From positions 124,001 through 188,000 of the forward strand of contig MU867116.1 in assembly GCA_033725935.1 (NCBI GenBank): 64,000 nucleotides of DNA, given 5' to 3'. The translations under genes were made by a program, and so were the position numbers. Position 1 is the first letter of the stretch. Each line of letters begins with the position of its first letter. Shown here in pieces: positions 43,180 to 55,370 of the stretch. Source of the stretch: Cladorrhinum sp. PSN259. Its lineage: Eukaryota > Ascomycota > Sordariomycetes > Sordariales > Podosporaceae. The notes beneath the pieces were generated by a model. That model was not told the origin of the DNA, searched no databases, and worked only from the letters and a program-made list of their open reading frames with translations.

Positions 43180-45673
43180 AGGAAAGTCATGACAACTTCG
43201 ACTTCGCGATGGCTTGAGCAAGGGGATATTTGTGGTCAGTGAGAGAGTTGGATTGGACTAGGAACGTCATTGATACATGTACATACAAGCACCAACCCCA
43301 TGTAATACTTCCAGTCTTGAAGCCGAACACTCACTTATAGACCCGTGGGTGGTAAGCAAGCGTCAAAAAGAGTCATCAACGTCTCACCGAGCAAGATTAA
43401 TTGTTATTTGATTTACCAACATGCAACTTATTGGTTCAAGGAGAGTGAAGTACATTGAGCGGAAGTGTGCGGTCAGGGATTTGGGGCTCGCAAATAGGGA
43501 CATTTTTGGTTTTTCTTTTCTTGGACATCTTATATCGGTCGTGGATTTATATAGCTGTGGAGTTGGCCAGTTTCATTGGGGACAGGAAAAAGGCAGCAAG
43601 ACCAGCATGCAATTGAACACCAATTCTGCAGCAGTTGTCAATTTTGGTTGGTTTATCACTTGCACAAGAAGTGTTGGGTCCGAAGAAGGACCTCGTTAAC
43701 TACATGTATGCTGTGTGCTTTGGTCTCTTCTCATCGAGATTGAACCGAAACCGGACGCACCTGGCTGAACCATCGGAAGAAGCACCCGGAAGCAAGGGAC
43801 CGTCAGAAGGCCTTACGCCGGCCCAGGATTGTGCGTGCAAGGACATTCACACAGTGCAATCACCCGGTGTCCATCGCCAACGCACACCGAAAGTAGCTTA
43901 TCAGTTCGCCCAAATGGGCAGTTTCCAAGGCTGACCGGCTTTAATGTTGGTTGCCTTCACTGAGAAAATGCTGAAAGTGTGTGGTAAGAAATGAAGCACA
44001 CAAGATGTCAAGTTGAGGCACACGAAAAACAACGGCAGTTGCGCGAGTCTGGTTCCATTGTTGCCGCAATTATGAGCCTAGTCCAAACTTGAACCCGCTT
44101 TGTTGCAGTGGTGGGGTGACTGCACGTGCGGACCCGAGGGTGGCCAGATTTCGGTTAGAGGGAAAGGCAGAATTGTACAGGTATGGAATCATTTTGTCAA
44201 TAAAAGTCACGGGATAATGACAGAAGATTGGAGCGAAGATGGATCGATGATACATGCACCGCGCGCTTCCATTGTGACGGTGGCCATGGCACGGACCACG
44301 ACAAAATCATGATGCACGTAGCCGATGAGGCTATGAGCAATCGTGATTGTTACCCGGTATTTTTCGGAGCAATGGAGAAGGGTGAAACGTACATGTATGT
44401 ATAACGGCGTCGACCTGATGAATGCCGATGGGGGTTGGATGATGACTGTTTTCTGGTGACTGGTAGAGTCCAGTCACCCCCGCAAGGTCACAAGAATGAA
44501 TGCAGTACCTTATGACTCCTGCCAAGGCAACCACTGCTGTTCTGCCTTGGAGGTTGCACGTGTGGTGCAAGTGAGTTCTGAAACTGCAGCAAGCTTGTCA
44601 GATACATGTACAGTGATGATCGAATTTACATTGTCGAAACAGGTTAACGGTATGAAGGGGATGAGAAAAGGATGATGCGGGTCCTCCCGGCAGCAACGAA
44701 CGGCCAGGATTTAATCCCTGCCGTTTGTTTTCCATGGGGTGACATAGGTATGTATGCACCAGATCAGGATGGGTTTTGATGAGAGGAAAAGGAGAAAGAA
44801 AATCAGATTTGCAGATCGACGGAAATACAAAGAAAAGAAGAAATAAAAAACTGAGACAGACTCGATGTTCAGTGAATGTGAGTGTCGCCGTGCCCTACCC
44901 AATACCGTCCAAGCCCTAGCCAAGAAAAGAAAATACAAGAAACTGATATGGGATACCTCACAAAGATACGCTTTCACCCTTTCTAGTTACCCCCGCTTGT
45001 CCAAGACGGCTCAATGCTCATCTGAGGGGCCCGGGAAAACCTACCCGCCCTCACCGGAGAGGGGTTAAACTCAACCAAAGACAGCACGAAAAAGCAAGCT
45101 CTGCAGCTAGCCATTAAGAAAGCCAGAACCAGATCGAGAACAGCTGGACAGCTGAACACTACACATGCAAGGAGCGAAACCCCTGAGTGTTTGCGTCCGT
45201 GTCTGGTGCTCATCATTTGTGGTCGAAAGAGTTATTTGCCTCCCTCTTGAGTGTGATGGGATGCTGTGATCAGCCATGGTGAGAATTGATGTGAAGTTCG
45301 CCGTCCAATCGAACTCGTGGTGGCGGGAAGCGGGAAAATTTTGCAAGCTTTTGATTGTCTCCTCTCGTCCCTCGACAGCCGGAGTTGCCCCAATCTTCTT
45401 CCAGTGTGCTAGGCCCACGTTCTTGTCGAGCTGGATCCAAGCAAGAAATTCGCCCCAGCTCACCGCCGGCTGCCTCCGGGTCTCTGGTCCAACTTCCTCC
45501 TCCATGCGGACCTGTCCCTTTTTGTTGGCTCCATAAAGCATCAACAGCGATGCTTATTCTCAAATATTCAGTTGGCTCGAGGTGTGCGATCGTATCTAGG
45601 GAGAGCCAACCACCGAAAGACGCGGGACCGCGGGGTAGCTGCGCGTCTGCCCCAGTGGGCGGGCAGGAAGCTG
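43180..45673. other. Long intergenic region rich in TACATGTA
   Basis: Four TACATGTA palindromes (43274, 43701, 44390, 44603). Many overlapping short ORFs but only one (45107-45544, -) is listed, as doubtful. No repeats of mobile-element type seen. Confidence 0.5.
45107..45544 (-). CDS. Doubtful hypothetical ORF downstream of mini-protein m2
   Basis: 145 codons, same strand as m2 and 130 bp downstream of its stop. The first half has protein-like composition (SWGEFLAWIQLDKNVGLAHW; HHEFDWTANFTSILTMADH); the second half is Ser/Thr/Arg-rich. No domain recognised. It could be an independent gene or chance. Confidence 0.28.
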   Translation of the reverse strand: MMLYGANKKGQVRMEEEVGPETRRQPAVSWGEFLAWIQLDKNVGLAHWKKIGATPAVEGREETIKSLQNFPASRHHEFDWTANFTSILTMADHSIPSHSRGRQITLSTTNDEHQTRTQTLRGFAPCMCSVQLSSCSRSGSGFLNG

Positions 45674-45957
45674 CTAGAGCTGGCTACTCCTGTTGTCGTT
45701 CAACCAAACTCTGATGAGGAAGACGTTCTGTTCCATCTAGAAAGGAAGAATTCCAATTAGTACGATGATCAAGCGGTGCTCCATTTCCAAGAAAATTCCA
45801 AGAATGGTTGAAAAGATCTTACATCGACCTCGTAATTCCTGTGAGGGTATTGCCTCTCGAGGTTCTGGAAGAGCACTCTTGGGTCCGTATCTCTGCAAGG
45901 AACCTTCCACACCTTGATCCCCTCGGAAGAAGGGCGTGAATGTGCCCGGCTGAACAT
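45674..45957 (-). CDS. Mini-protein family member m2, 65 aa
   Basis: Two exons: 45957-45823 and 45736-45674. The intron (86 nt) has a strong donor GAT/GTAAGA and acceptor TTTCTAG, and lies exactly after the block-1 motif LFQNLERQYPHRNYEVD. The second exon begins MEQNVFLIRVW, block 2 of the family, and ends after NDNRSSQL. The join aligns without gap to the unspliced sequence of m3 (YDVDVDQNVYKIR), which is independent support for the splice. The start could be the upstream in-frame ATG at 46032. N-terminal residues are basic and Ser-rich. No signal peptide, TM segment or known domain. Confidence 0.6.
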
Positions 45958-47614
45958 CTTTTGTGGCTGCGTTTTTGGAGATCGTAGGGAAGATCTGTGG
46001 GACGACTGTCGTTGGGAGGTTGATCGCCGCAATGAAGGTCAGGTCCAAGCACGGAGAATCGTTCAAAGGGAGTCAAGAGAAAGATGTAAGCAAACTCGGA
46101 GGACACGGGCTTATCAATAAGTGGCTTGTCTCAGGCTCCAAAGGCGGTGAAGTGGACTGGAGGCTGATGTAAACTGCCAGTGTGGCTGGTGTCTCTGGGC
46201 ACTGTGAAAGGAGTAAGAAGTCCTCTAAACGACCAATGAGGAGATAAGAGTATGGCAAGTCTTAAAATTGGTGTGCGGCGACGCCTTCAGAGGATTTGCT
46301 CTTGTCGGCGCTGAAGCGGTGCTCTCAACGGATCCTGCTTCCCAACTTGAAGTTTCAGGGACTTCTTCAGTCACTGCGGATGTTATTGGGGTTGAACAAG
46401 GACCGAGCGCACACACAAAGCGAAACGTATTTTCGTATTCAACGGGAGCCTGCGTAAGCTGTGACACAGGCGGAAGATCGCCAGGTTAAGACATGAAGTC
46501 GTTGCTACCGCACCTTGACCCATGAGTGGGGATTTTATTCCATTTAATATTTTTAGGCGCCTTGGTTTCCTCCCCTCATATTTATCTACTACCTATTTCT
46601 TTACAGATTGGATCGGTAAATGACACATCTAATCGTTACCTTGCCTAATCGACCCAGCCCCCTTGTTGTCCAAAGGCAACCTCCCAAAGGTTAAGAAGGA
46701 AGCCTGCTGCTGGTGCCTAACTACACCCCAAAAGGTTTTGGGTTTAAGTATGGTTGACATGACTCGGTGATGATAAATACTCAGAGCACAGCTCACTCCT
46801 AATTCCAATCTTTATTTGCTGTCTTTGCACCCTTCCGAGTCACCCATCCGTGAAGACTCATAGATGTGCAAAACGACATGTGATAATTCCTCCCAGCCGC
46901 AATATTCTTGACACTCCACCAACCCCACGAATACAGGTAAATTTCTATCTAGAGCTTGGCTTCAAAGAATTCACGGTGGATACAACTGGCCATCGCAGTT
47001 TGGCTATTGCCCAATGAAACCTCGTTGGTGGCTCCATCAGTTGGGCACCTTACTTTCAGACTGGGCAGCGTTCAAATTAGGCGCCGCTTGAAGAGTGGCC
47101 TTAGGCGCGTGGCAGATATTTTTGGAAGGCCAAGTTCTCAGACTAGCTAGGAGTCGTTCGTTGTTTGACCAAAGAAAGAGATCCCGCTGGTTCACGCAGT
47201 CTTGGTGCACGTGGCGTCGCGGATTGCACATTCGTGCATTGCAGTCGACGCAGCAACCCTAACCCAACCTTGTTGTGTGTACAAGCATGAACCACGCATC
47301 CCCTGAACTCGAGTGCCACAGATTCACAAAGCAAGCTTGAGCAAGGTTCGGGGTGGTTCGTAAGGCAAGTGTTTCATATCGACAAAACAATCTTGAAAAC
47401 AGCACAGGAAGTACAGTACAAGTGTTTCTAAGCCTTCACGAAAACCTTGTCTCTGGGTGTTTCTTTTCCGCAGATAAAAGCATTGTGGTGATAGAGCATG
47501 GTATGAACTTCAAGGGAACGATGTGCCGATCAGCTAGGTGATCCTGGATGAGGGCAAAGGGTAACTTGACTTGGCATGAGCATACCGACAGAAGGAATCG
47601 TGAAGAGCTACATG
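45958..47614. other. Intergenic
   Basis: Scattered short ORFs on both strands, for example 46225-46467 (-), Ser/Thr-rich. None is supported by a domain or splice structure. Confidence 0.5.
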
Positions 47615-49508
47615 CTACGGAACTTTATCCTTCTCCATTCCCTTTTCCTCGTCCGCCTTAGCAGCAGCAAAAAACCGACGTCTTTTTGTAAAAATGTACC
47701 AGCAGCCCAGAACAAGCGCCGTGATGCCAACGACCAGCAATACATAAATATATATATAAGGAGAGACAACCTTCTCCCCGTCCGAAGCATCCCTACATGT
47801 ACAAATGGCGTTAGAATTCATTGTTTCGTGAGAACAGCGGACTAATCTTGTTCAACATACCATTTGAAGAATGTCATGGAAAATACCGACTATATGTATT
47901 GGGTGAGAATGTCAGCAAGCTGGTCCATGTTTCAGCTCGTAACCAGAGTACGGGCAGTCTTACAGCGAGAAAGGTAGCTGGTAGGAAGAACATTGTGAGA
48001 AAAGCAATAGATCTCATCGACTTCGAGTCTTGTCGCGTAGCTGTGGCTATCTTGAGGTTGGTTTGGGTGTCCTGATAACCGATTTGATTCCATGACTGTA
48101 GTAAAAGGCCTCTGGTCAGCCATTTGTTCATCTTGAAATTACAACTCGTAGTCTCTGGCGGCGTACTAGCTGGGCTGACAGAGTCATCCCATCAATGACC
48201 ATGGAGCACTCCCGTATCTGCTCGTCATATTCGCTCATGATTTCTCTCAGACGCTTCTGTATCTTACGGCCTGTTTTCCTGGCGCTTAGCTTCCAAAGCT
48301 CAGAGTCATCTGTTATAGTTGCTTCGCTCGCCTGTGAACTGAAGCTATCTCTGTGTTGTAGACCCTGTCGCATAGCGCTACTTCTCTGATTGTTCGGCTG
48401 GATTGCCTGCTCTCCGAAGCTGTCTGATCCGCTCAGGATATCTCTTTCCAGTTCGGTAATGTGAGCGTCCATTTTAGCCAGTTGGATCTTCCATGTTTCT
48501 AAAGCGATCCTCAACTGGCTGACAGAAATCCAGAGGTCAACGGAGTAAGTCTCTTTCACCAACTCTGAGGTTGATGAGATAGCTTCCGAGGTGTTGATGG
48601 CTCGGACCTGCTCCAACAGATTGAACACGCGGCGTTGGACGAGTTCCAGGTGTCTCGCCCTTTCAATCTCAGCAACAATGCCTATCACCAGCATTGGGTG
48701 GGTCCATGCGTCTTCTGAGTTGTCGATACGAGCAGCAATCTGGTCTGCTATGTCGTCAGAACAACCAAATACCACGGCAGCCGTAAAACCAGTTTCTGGA
48801 TAAAATACGGAACTGACGGCAAGGTCTCCGGGGGTAGCTGCAGATGTGCGACAGCAATAGTCTAGAAGTAAGAGGCAATTAGTAACAGATGTATTGAAAA
48901 TCTGCAGCTCTATGAATAGTCACTTACAGATGGATCTTTTGCCTTGATCTATGACATCGATGTCAGTGAAATAAGCAACGTCACTCCTGTTAATCGTACG
49001 CGCAGTACTGCCGTGCAATGGAACCGTCTTGATCATCTGCTCAAAACCTTCTCGTGTGAAGGGAAGATATTGAAGGGTCGCAGGATTATGCTTCTGGTTT
49101 TGTCCATGGCGGTTGGCAATACTAAAGCGGGTCAGCCTTCAACAACTCAAGGGTAATTAGTGCAACGACGATGAGGTATTGCCCACATTACACCGAGCGC
49201 CGAGTGCTCCTTCAGGGTCTCAAGCTATGTTGTCTGGTCAGCATATGCATGCAAGTCCCCAAATCCAATAAGACGTACATGGTCAAGCCAAGATTTTAAA
49301 TCGTTATCTGTTTTGATCGTGCGCTCGTCAAGCTCCGATTCCTAGCAAGTTTTAGTGAGTCCATGTCCTTGAAGATGTCGTGGCGGCCTTCATGACGGAC
49401 CTCATCACCAGGGAACCGGAAGATACCCTTGCTTTCTCGAAGCTCATACTTGAAGAGTCGGTCCAGGTCTCGGTCGCTGAACTCTGGGCTTTCGTACGGC
49501 CAATCCAT
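47615..49508 (-). CDS. CorA-like Mg2+ transporter-type membrane protein
   Basis: Eight exons on the - strand: 49508-49401, 49341-49279, 49224-49187, 49136-48928, 48861-48167, 48095-47964, 47889-47861, 47792-47615; 483 aa. The long cytosolic domain contains LPFTREGFEQMIKTV, RTINRSDVAYF and a coiled helical stretch ending RLREIMSEYDEQIRE. Two TM helices follow: SIAFLTMFFLPATFLA with SVFSMTFFKW (a 29-nt exon), and YIYIYVLLVVGITALVLGCW before a short basic/acidic tail. This is the fold of fungal CorA-like proteins in which S-M-T-F-F replaces the GMN selectivity motif, so transport of Mg2+ is not assured. The first exons, especially the weak donor GTGGGC after 49187, are less certain, and an additional 5' exon above 49508 is possible. 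Confidence 0.72.
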
Positions 49509-50352
49509 CTCGTTGAGTTGTTTTTTCGGTCAGATTGCTGTAGACGCAGTTGCAAGTAATAGGCAGGGGTCAGGGGTGTGGTTGTTATGTATGGTTTGAT
49601 GTAAAATGTATCTGGATGCTCCCGGCCATCATCCGCGCAGGTTGTGGTGTCGTGACGGAATTCTGCCTCTTCTGCCCTTCCAGACACTAGACTTGATCTG
49701 GTGGCTGCAGTGCCAGTGGCTGATGCTGTGCCGCTAATGTGCCTGACGTTCGCTTGATAGCCAATCATATACTTGGGCGTGGCAATTTTTCAATCTTGGC
49801 GGGTGCTTTCTCGTCGGCCGCCGTACTATGGTACTTGGCTCGACGCTCATGTGGCACCACGGAAGCTGGGCACGACTCTTGACGAAGAAGCAGAAATATG
49901 GTCCAGCAACATCTGAGGCTTTAGCTACTAGAGGAGTAGTATCATGACAGCACCATATCGTGGAAGCACTCTCACAGCCTCATTTATCTCACAAATCGCA
50001 CGTTCATGCAGCTCTGCCCTGTGGGTCTCCTGCAATCAGCAGTTAGAGGTGCATAGAACATTGCAGTTTTGAGTTGGGTAGTATTTGTGCCCGAGGGGCT
50101 CAGCGGCAGATAGCAGTTCCAAGGTCGACGGTGGGAATAAGTACTGTTATAAGTCCATAGACTTTAGGCGGGGCACACTGGGAGCAGCACACCCTCCTTT
50201 CTGTTCATCGTTCCCTGAGCGCCTTCTGCCAATCTCCAAATTTCCCCGCGCGCGCGTCCAGAGGCATAAGCCTCTGCCCACCTTAATTCGCTCAATTCTG
50301 TCACCCCAAGACATACTCACCAGGCAACCTGTCAAGGCACACACAACGCAGC
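49509..50352. other. Divergent intergenic region between CorA-like gene and mini-protein m4
   Basis: May contain additional 5' exon(s) of the CorA-like gene: the - strand is open with protein-like composition at about 49510-49768 (for example ADDGREHPDTFYIKPY), but no secure splice was found. Otherwise unremarkable. Confidence 0.45.
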
Positions 50353-50793
50353 ATGTTACAACAGGCTATCAAATTGCGGTACAACAATACATGGGTTCTT
50401 GAAGATGAACTCTTGAGGATGTTCGGAGCTGGACAGTATGCTGTCGAGGTTTGTGCGCCATTTGCAACAATTTGTGGGTTCATTGGGGCCTGTGACTGAT
50501 CATGTTCCCGTTGCTGTTTGTAGTTTAGTATGGGCCAATTCGTCTTGAACATCCCTCGGAAACTGAGCATGGTAAGATTCTCGAGTGCAAGACAGCTTAC
50601 TTGTAAATCTCTTTTCATCATCATCCTTTTTTTTTTTTTTTTTTTTTGGTTTTTTTCTGTTGCACAACCTGCATTTACACCCTTTGTCTAACCGTGTTTT
50701 GCGCCGCAGACCGAGATTGAGCATATCCAAAATCTTATGGGACACTATGAGGAGAGGACAGTGCGTCACGGTCGTCGCCGGCACAAGAAATAA
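50353..50793 (+). CDS. Mini-protein family member m4, 75 aa
   Basis: Three exons: 50353-50448, 50524-50571, 50710-50793. Exon 1 ends in block 1 (LEDELLRMFGAGQYAVE), exon 2 gives FSMGQFVLNIPRKLSM (block 2 plus the P-R-x-L-S motif), exon 3 gives TEIEHIQNLMGHYEERT and a basic tail RHGRRRHKK. Intron 1 is GTTTGT...TTGTAG, intron 2 GTAAGA...GCCGCAG with a long T-run. Intron 1 sits at the same place as in m1 and m2; intron 2 at the same place as in m3. All introns are phase 0. A second AG four bases into exon 2 would shift the frame and lose the family match. No single ORF reveals this gene. Confidence 0.55.
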
Positions 50794-51282
50794 TTGCGCG
50801 GCGGGATGAGCTCATGGTCTCAAGAGGTCTCGCAAATGTGTTTCAAAGGTATTTTCACAATTATCAGAACACAAACGGTATACCTCGTGATGGATGAGAG
50901 GGAGTTATTTGCTTAGACACCACCGAACCAGTAACAGAGTGTACAATGTAAAGGATCCGTACTGAAGACTGCACATTTTCTACCATCTATCGTCATGTAG
51001 CTAACTGAAGGAAAGAGGAATGAATATCTATACTGAAAATGAGGTGTCACTTGATCTGGTTGCGCAATCCACCGCGGCGGTTTTCGCCTGCATGCGTAGA
51101 AGAACATCCATGGAACAAGTGAGCCACTGAAACAAGCAAGAGCATGAAATAACTAAACCACCAAGATCCAACAAACAAATCAAGACCTCCTTTTACTGTT
51201 TTAACCCTCTCCCCGGCCTACGATAAAGCTGCAGTCGCGTTAGCCAGGCCAAACGCTGTAGTGAGGTGGGAAATCCTGTGAC
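50794..51282. other. Intergenic between convergent m4 and gene C
   Basis: 3' flanks of two convergent genes; nothing else seen. Confidence 0.6.
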
Positions 51283-53866
51283 CTAATCCGCTGTCTCCGC
51301 CCGTCTCAAAAGCACACCAGGACCTCCCCGAGACGTAATTCTCTTGGTTCTCCCGGTGTGCGGTTTGAGCTCACAGTATCTCGAGCTCATTATCCTCGCT
51401 CCCTCGTAGTTCAAAGGCATCTCCACCGCTTCGGGAGCGACTAGCTTGGGCTTCTTCCAAGGGTCCGCCTTGACGACATAATGGTTTGTTAGCAGCCTGT
51501 TGTAAAGGTCGTCGAGCTTCTTGTAAACTAAAATACAAGGTGCCCGATGCCCTAGATTAACGGACTCAACGACGAGCATCTTATCCATGATGAATTCCAA
51601 TAGCTGATGAAAGGTTTCGCTGCAGTCCGGGTGAGCATGAAGCTGGTTGACGAACTGGTCAAGATAAGTTAGCCTCGGCCTGCAGAGAAGCAGGCCTTCT
51701 TGGGCCCCCCTTGAGAGTGCACTGCGGAGGAAGTACATGTACTCACATCATGAATCTCAACCTTTACGCGGACGAGCACAGAGCCAGGCTGAAGATTGTC
51801 TGGGTTCCCGTGCTTGACAATCTCGTAAAAATGATCCGTCTTCCAACCAAACAACAAAATATTCAAAGCCTTGCGGAACTGCACAAACTTTTGGACAAGC
51901 TCCCACCCACCCAGCTGCCAGGTTATGAACTCGAGCAAAACACAACCGAAAGACCAGATATCGAAAGATCTGGATATCTTGCAGTCATCCATGTCGCATT
52001 CCGGAGGCTGATAGGTCAACGTAGCAGGGACCTCCCTCGCGGAGAAGTAGGTCTTGGTGTTATCGTGGTGGAACTTGGTGAGCCCAAAGTCGGTAATGAC
52101 CAAAGTGCCACGGTCGTCTGGATCATTTTGGTTCCGGAAGAGCAGGATATTCTCTGGCTTGATGTCTCCATGGCGGCCAAAGATCCGGCCATCTCCCAAC
52201 TTGTTGTCTTGGGTTCTGCTATCGGTCGTCTGGTATACGTGAATTCTCTGCAGACCGCTGGCTATACCGCGACATTGTTCCATCATCCACAACAGATTGG
52301 ATTTGTCCAGCGCGGAACCTGGTTTTGTATGCTCCCAAAACGCCTTGAGATCACGCTCGGCCCAGCGAAAGAGGAGGCAGTACTCGTTGCCATGTCGGTA
52401 TGCGGCGAGAAGCGAAATCAGGTGAGGGTGGTCATCACCGCTGAACCGATTCAGGATCTCAATCTCACGCTCGAACTCCTTCTTTAGATCCTGGGGACTG
52501 ACAGAAGTTGCAGTCCCAGAAGCTGGGGGAGCCAGGCCGGGTGGGCCTGAACCATAACTGTGATCGGGCACGACGACTGTGCTTACGGGGCTATTTGTGT
52601 CGCATCTTGTTGCGGTGAAATGCTTGACGGCAAAAGAGCCATCGCTGAGCTGAAAAACAACAGTCAGTTTTCAGACAGAAACGAAACGAAGAAGATAGGA
52701 AGGAAACAAGAAAGGGCAGAGAATATCAGACGGAGAGAATGGAAAATAGAGTAGGGGAAAAAAAGTGGATTTTGCTTGACGTACAATGTTCCTCTCAAAG
52801 TTGTGATGGTTTGGGTGTATTTGGATCCGTGAAATGGAGGCGTAACCTCCTCGGTGAACCTCACTGTCCTCATTGGTCCAAGGGAGAATGTCCTTCTTGG
52901 ATAACTCATAAAAGTGTGCCCGTCGAAGCTTGCCCCTGGCGAAGAAGGGCGAAATAAGCCGCCACTGCTCCTTGTCAAAGTCCTCGTGGGTTCTAGGCGA
53001 CCATTTTTGACAACATGCCAGGGGCTTGTTCGGGGTCTCCTTTCGTCGCATCTCGACCAGACGACCACTCGAATCGACTGACCACGCCAGCAGAGGAAGA
53101 TCGTTATCGGAGACCTTCTCGTTCACAAAAAGCGCTATTTCCCAACCGCGCTCAAGCATGACCAATATTGCAAACATCTTTCGATAACCCGAGTTACAGA
53201 CAGAATTTGCGTACTCGCTGATCATCAAATCCGTTATGTCCCTCTTGAGAATCTTCTTGAGTTTATCCCGCTCCTCTTCAATTGCTGCAAAGACAGCCTC
53301 CTCCGTTATCAGTGCCTCAACTAGGCCGCGGGGGAAGAAGTATGGTCCATCTTCGGTTTTGGATCGGCAGCGAAGCAAGAAAAGCTTTTTCAGGAGAGAA
53401 GATGTAATATCACCGTCTTCTATGTCGGCGGTGGCTGTATCTTGTCTCAGTTGCTGTTGCCTGCCCGGCTTGTTGGCGACGATCTCAGAGTAGAGAGACT
53501 CTCCGCGGTCAGAGATGGTGAGCCGGTCAGCACGCTCGGTCGGAACATCGCTGCCAGGGTGACTGATAGATTTTGAAACACCGTTTTCAGGCTCGAGTCT
53601 GATCTCTGGTAAGGCTCTTCCTCGAATTGCATCAAATCCCGGGCCGACGCCGCCCATTTCAGATGGGGATTCAGTCCTCTAAAGAGAGAAATGTAAGTAA
53701 ATAATTTCATCGGCTTTCGAAGGCATGGGCTTGGCTAAGTGAGACGGGTTGATGATGGATGAAAAACAAACAAACCTACCTGGGGCTCTGTAAGCGAGTC
53801 CAACTCAACCAACATGTCATTATCGTTGGCTCCCCCCGGGCCATCTCCAGACATTCTGTCCAACAT
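51283..53866 (-). CDS. Gene C: conserved core + kinase with intact catalytic residues
   Basis: Four exons: 53866-53780, 53678-52785, 52649-51747, 51654-51283; 751 aa. Residues 1-120 are acidic and probably disordered, in contrast with the folded N-termini of paralogs A and B. The shared core (FFPRGLVEALITEEAVF; NSGYRKMFAILVMLERGWE) spans ~122-327. The kinase domain is one 903-nt exon with symmetric phase-0 ends: N-lobe Lys in SFAVK (336), alpha-C Glu in FEREIEIL, catalytic loop HGDIKPEN (Asp 489, Asn 494), DFG at 514-516 and FDIWSFGC. All key residues are present, so it may be active. The tail domain (LLEFIMDKMLVVES, then APEAVEMPLNYEGARIM) is shared with A and B. A Met at 53854 is an alternative start. 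Confidence 0.85.
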
Positions 53867-55370
53867 GAAGCTACCGCTGGTTGTGGTGCTGAAAGAATGA
53901 AAGACTGAAAGTGTAACCGGAATGTTGATGTTGAAGGTGAAAGCTGGGCAAAAGGTCCGAGAATGGTAGGGCAAACCATGAAGCGACTTGCAAGCCTGAG
54001 GTTGGAAAGAGTTGGGGCTAAGCAACCTCCTCGACTGGGCGGGGGTTGACGCAAGGCAAAATCTGTAATGGACTGCAGTGGCTCCAGTGTCGCCCCGATC
54101 TGCAAGGCAACCAAAATATGGGTTGTCAGTGAGTGGTGCCGGCACTTTCCACGTGTTGTAAATGTTGGCTGGCACAGCTGGTGACATACGGGGCACCGCG
54201 CTCATTAAGTAGCGGTGATGGGCCCTTTCGACTTAAACTTGTTTATCGCGGAGCCTTGTGCATTTGCGGTGCAAGGTGCTAAGAAACTCGCCCAATTGCC
54301 GCCATTCAATGTGTTGGACATGCGGCACGGATTACACACCTGAGTGCCTGATACACCGTTGCTTGACCACTAACCTTTTTTCCCGTGAGCCTCTCCGTGT
54401 CGCCATGTTCAAAAATTATGCATATATGACCCGCAGCACAAAAATCCAGGTCAGGTGGTGAACTACAGCAGTAGAACGCTCTTTTTTCCCAACCAAGCAC
54501 TGAGCAGCAGCTGTTGGAAGAAACAAAAGATTAATTACTCGTCCCCGGATCGCGTTGATGGGTTCTACGGCTGGCGTTTAGCTTCAATACAACAAGCAGA
54601 GGACCTAACAGTGCCCCTCGGTAGCTACGAAGAGGGGGTGGGAGGCACTGAGGTCAAGAGTGGTTTTCACACCACCCCCAATCCCATGCGCCACACACTA
54701 GAGCGAGCTCATACCTATTTGAGGCCCCATGATGGCCGCCGTCACGACAACGCCACGGCGGTAAGACTGACAGCGAGGCAACCTTAAATCACAGAGCCTT
54801 GTTTCCAGGTAATTTACCTACCTTCCTATCGTAATTACTATTTGGTGTTGGTATTTGCTGGCGATGGAATCATGAGCAGTCTGGCAGGGCGGAGAAAGAG
54901 GGGTTCAGGTTTCCAACCAGAATACCCGCATGCAGTTGGGCTTCTGCCCAGGCTCCCGCTTGCCCTGTAAGGGTCGCGAATATTGGGCCAGACACCCTAG
55001 GTGCGCCGCACTCATGCACCGGACACCGAGCGCCTGCCCATTTGGGGGCTGGAAGGTCCGCGGCCCACCGCCCATGGGATGTCGCGGGATGTGGCACCCC
55101 TGACCAAGTGATTGGTGCACGACAGAAGCTGATGACATTTAGCCACTCCCGAAGAACCTAGGCACAAGGCACATTTGGGGATGCGAAGCAAGGCAGATTT
55201 GGACAACTTTTTATGACCTCGAGCTCCCCGTCACTACCTTTCATGATGCTCTGTTCTGCGTTTGTATCTGTTATGTGTTGACATCACCCAACCCCTTTGT
55301 GTCGACCTCACAACCTTTCAACGCCGGCGAGATAGAAACAAGTCAAGTCGTCAGGGAATAGTATTTCAAA
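53867..55370. other. Divergent intergenic region between gene C and mini-protein m3
   Basis: No supported gene. The - strand remains open upstream of gene C's start (to 54205) but without recognisable content. No repeats. Confidence 0.5.

Noticed and set aside
51711..52487. 258-codon ORF on the + strand
   Set aside because: It is the exact antisense of the kinase exon of gene C; the - strand carries the HGDIKPEN and DFG motifs and matching splice sites.
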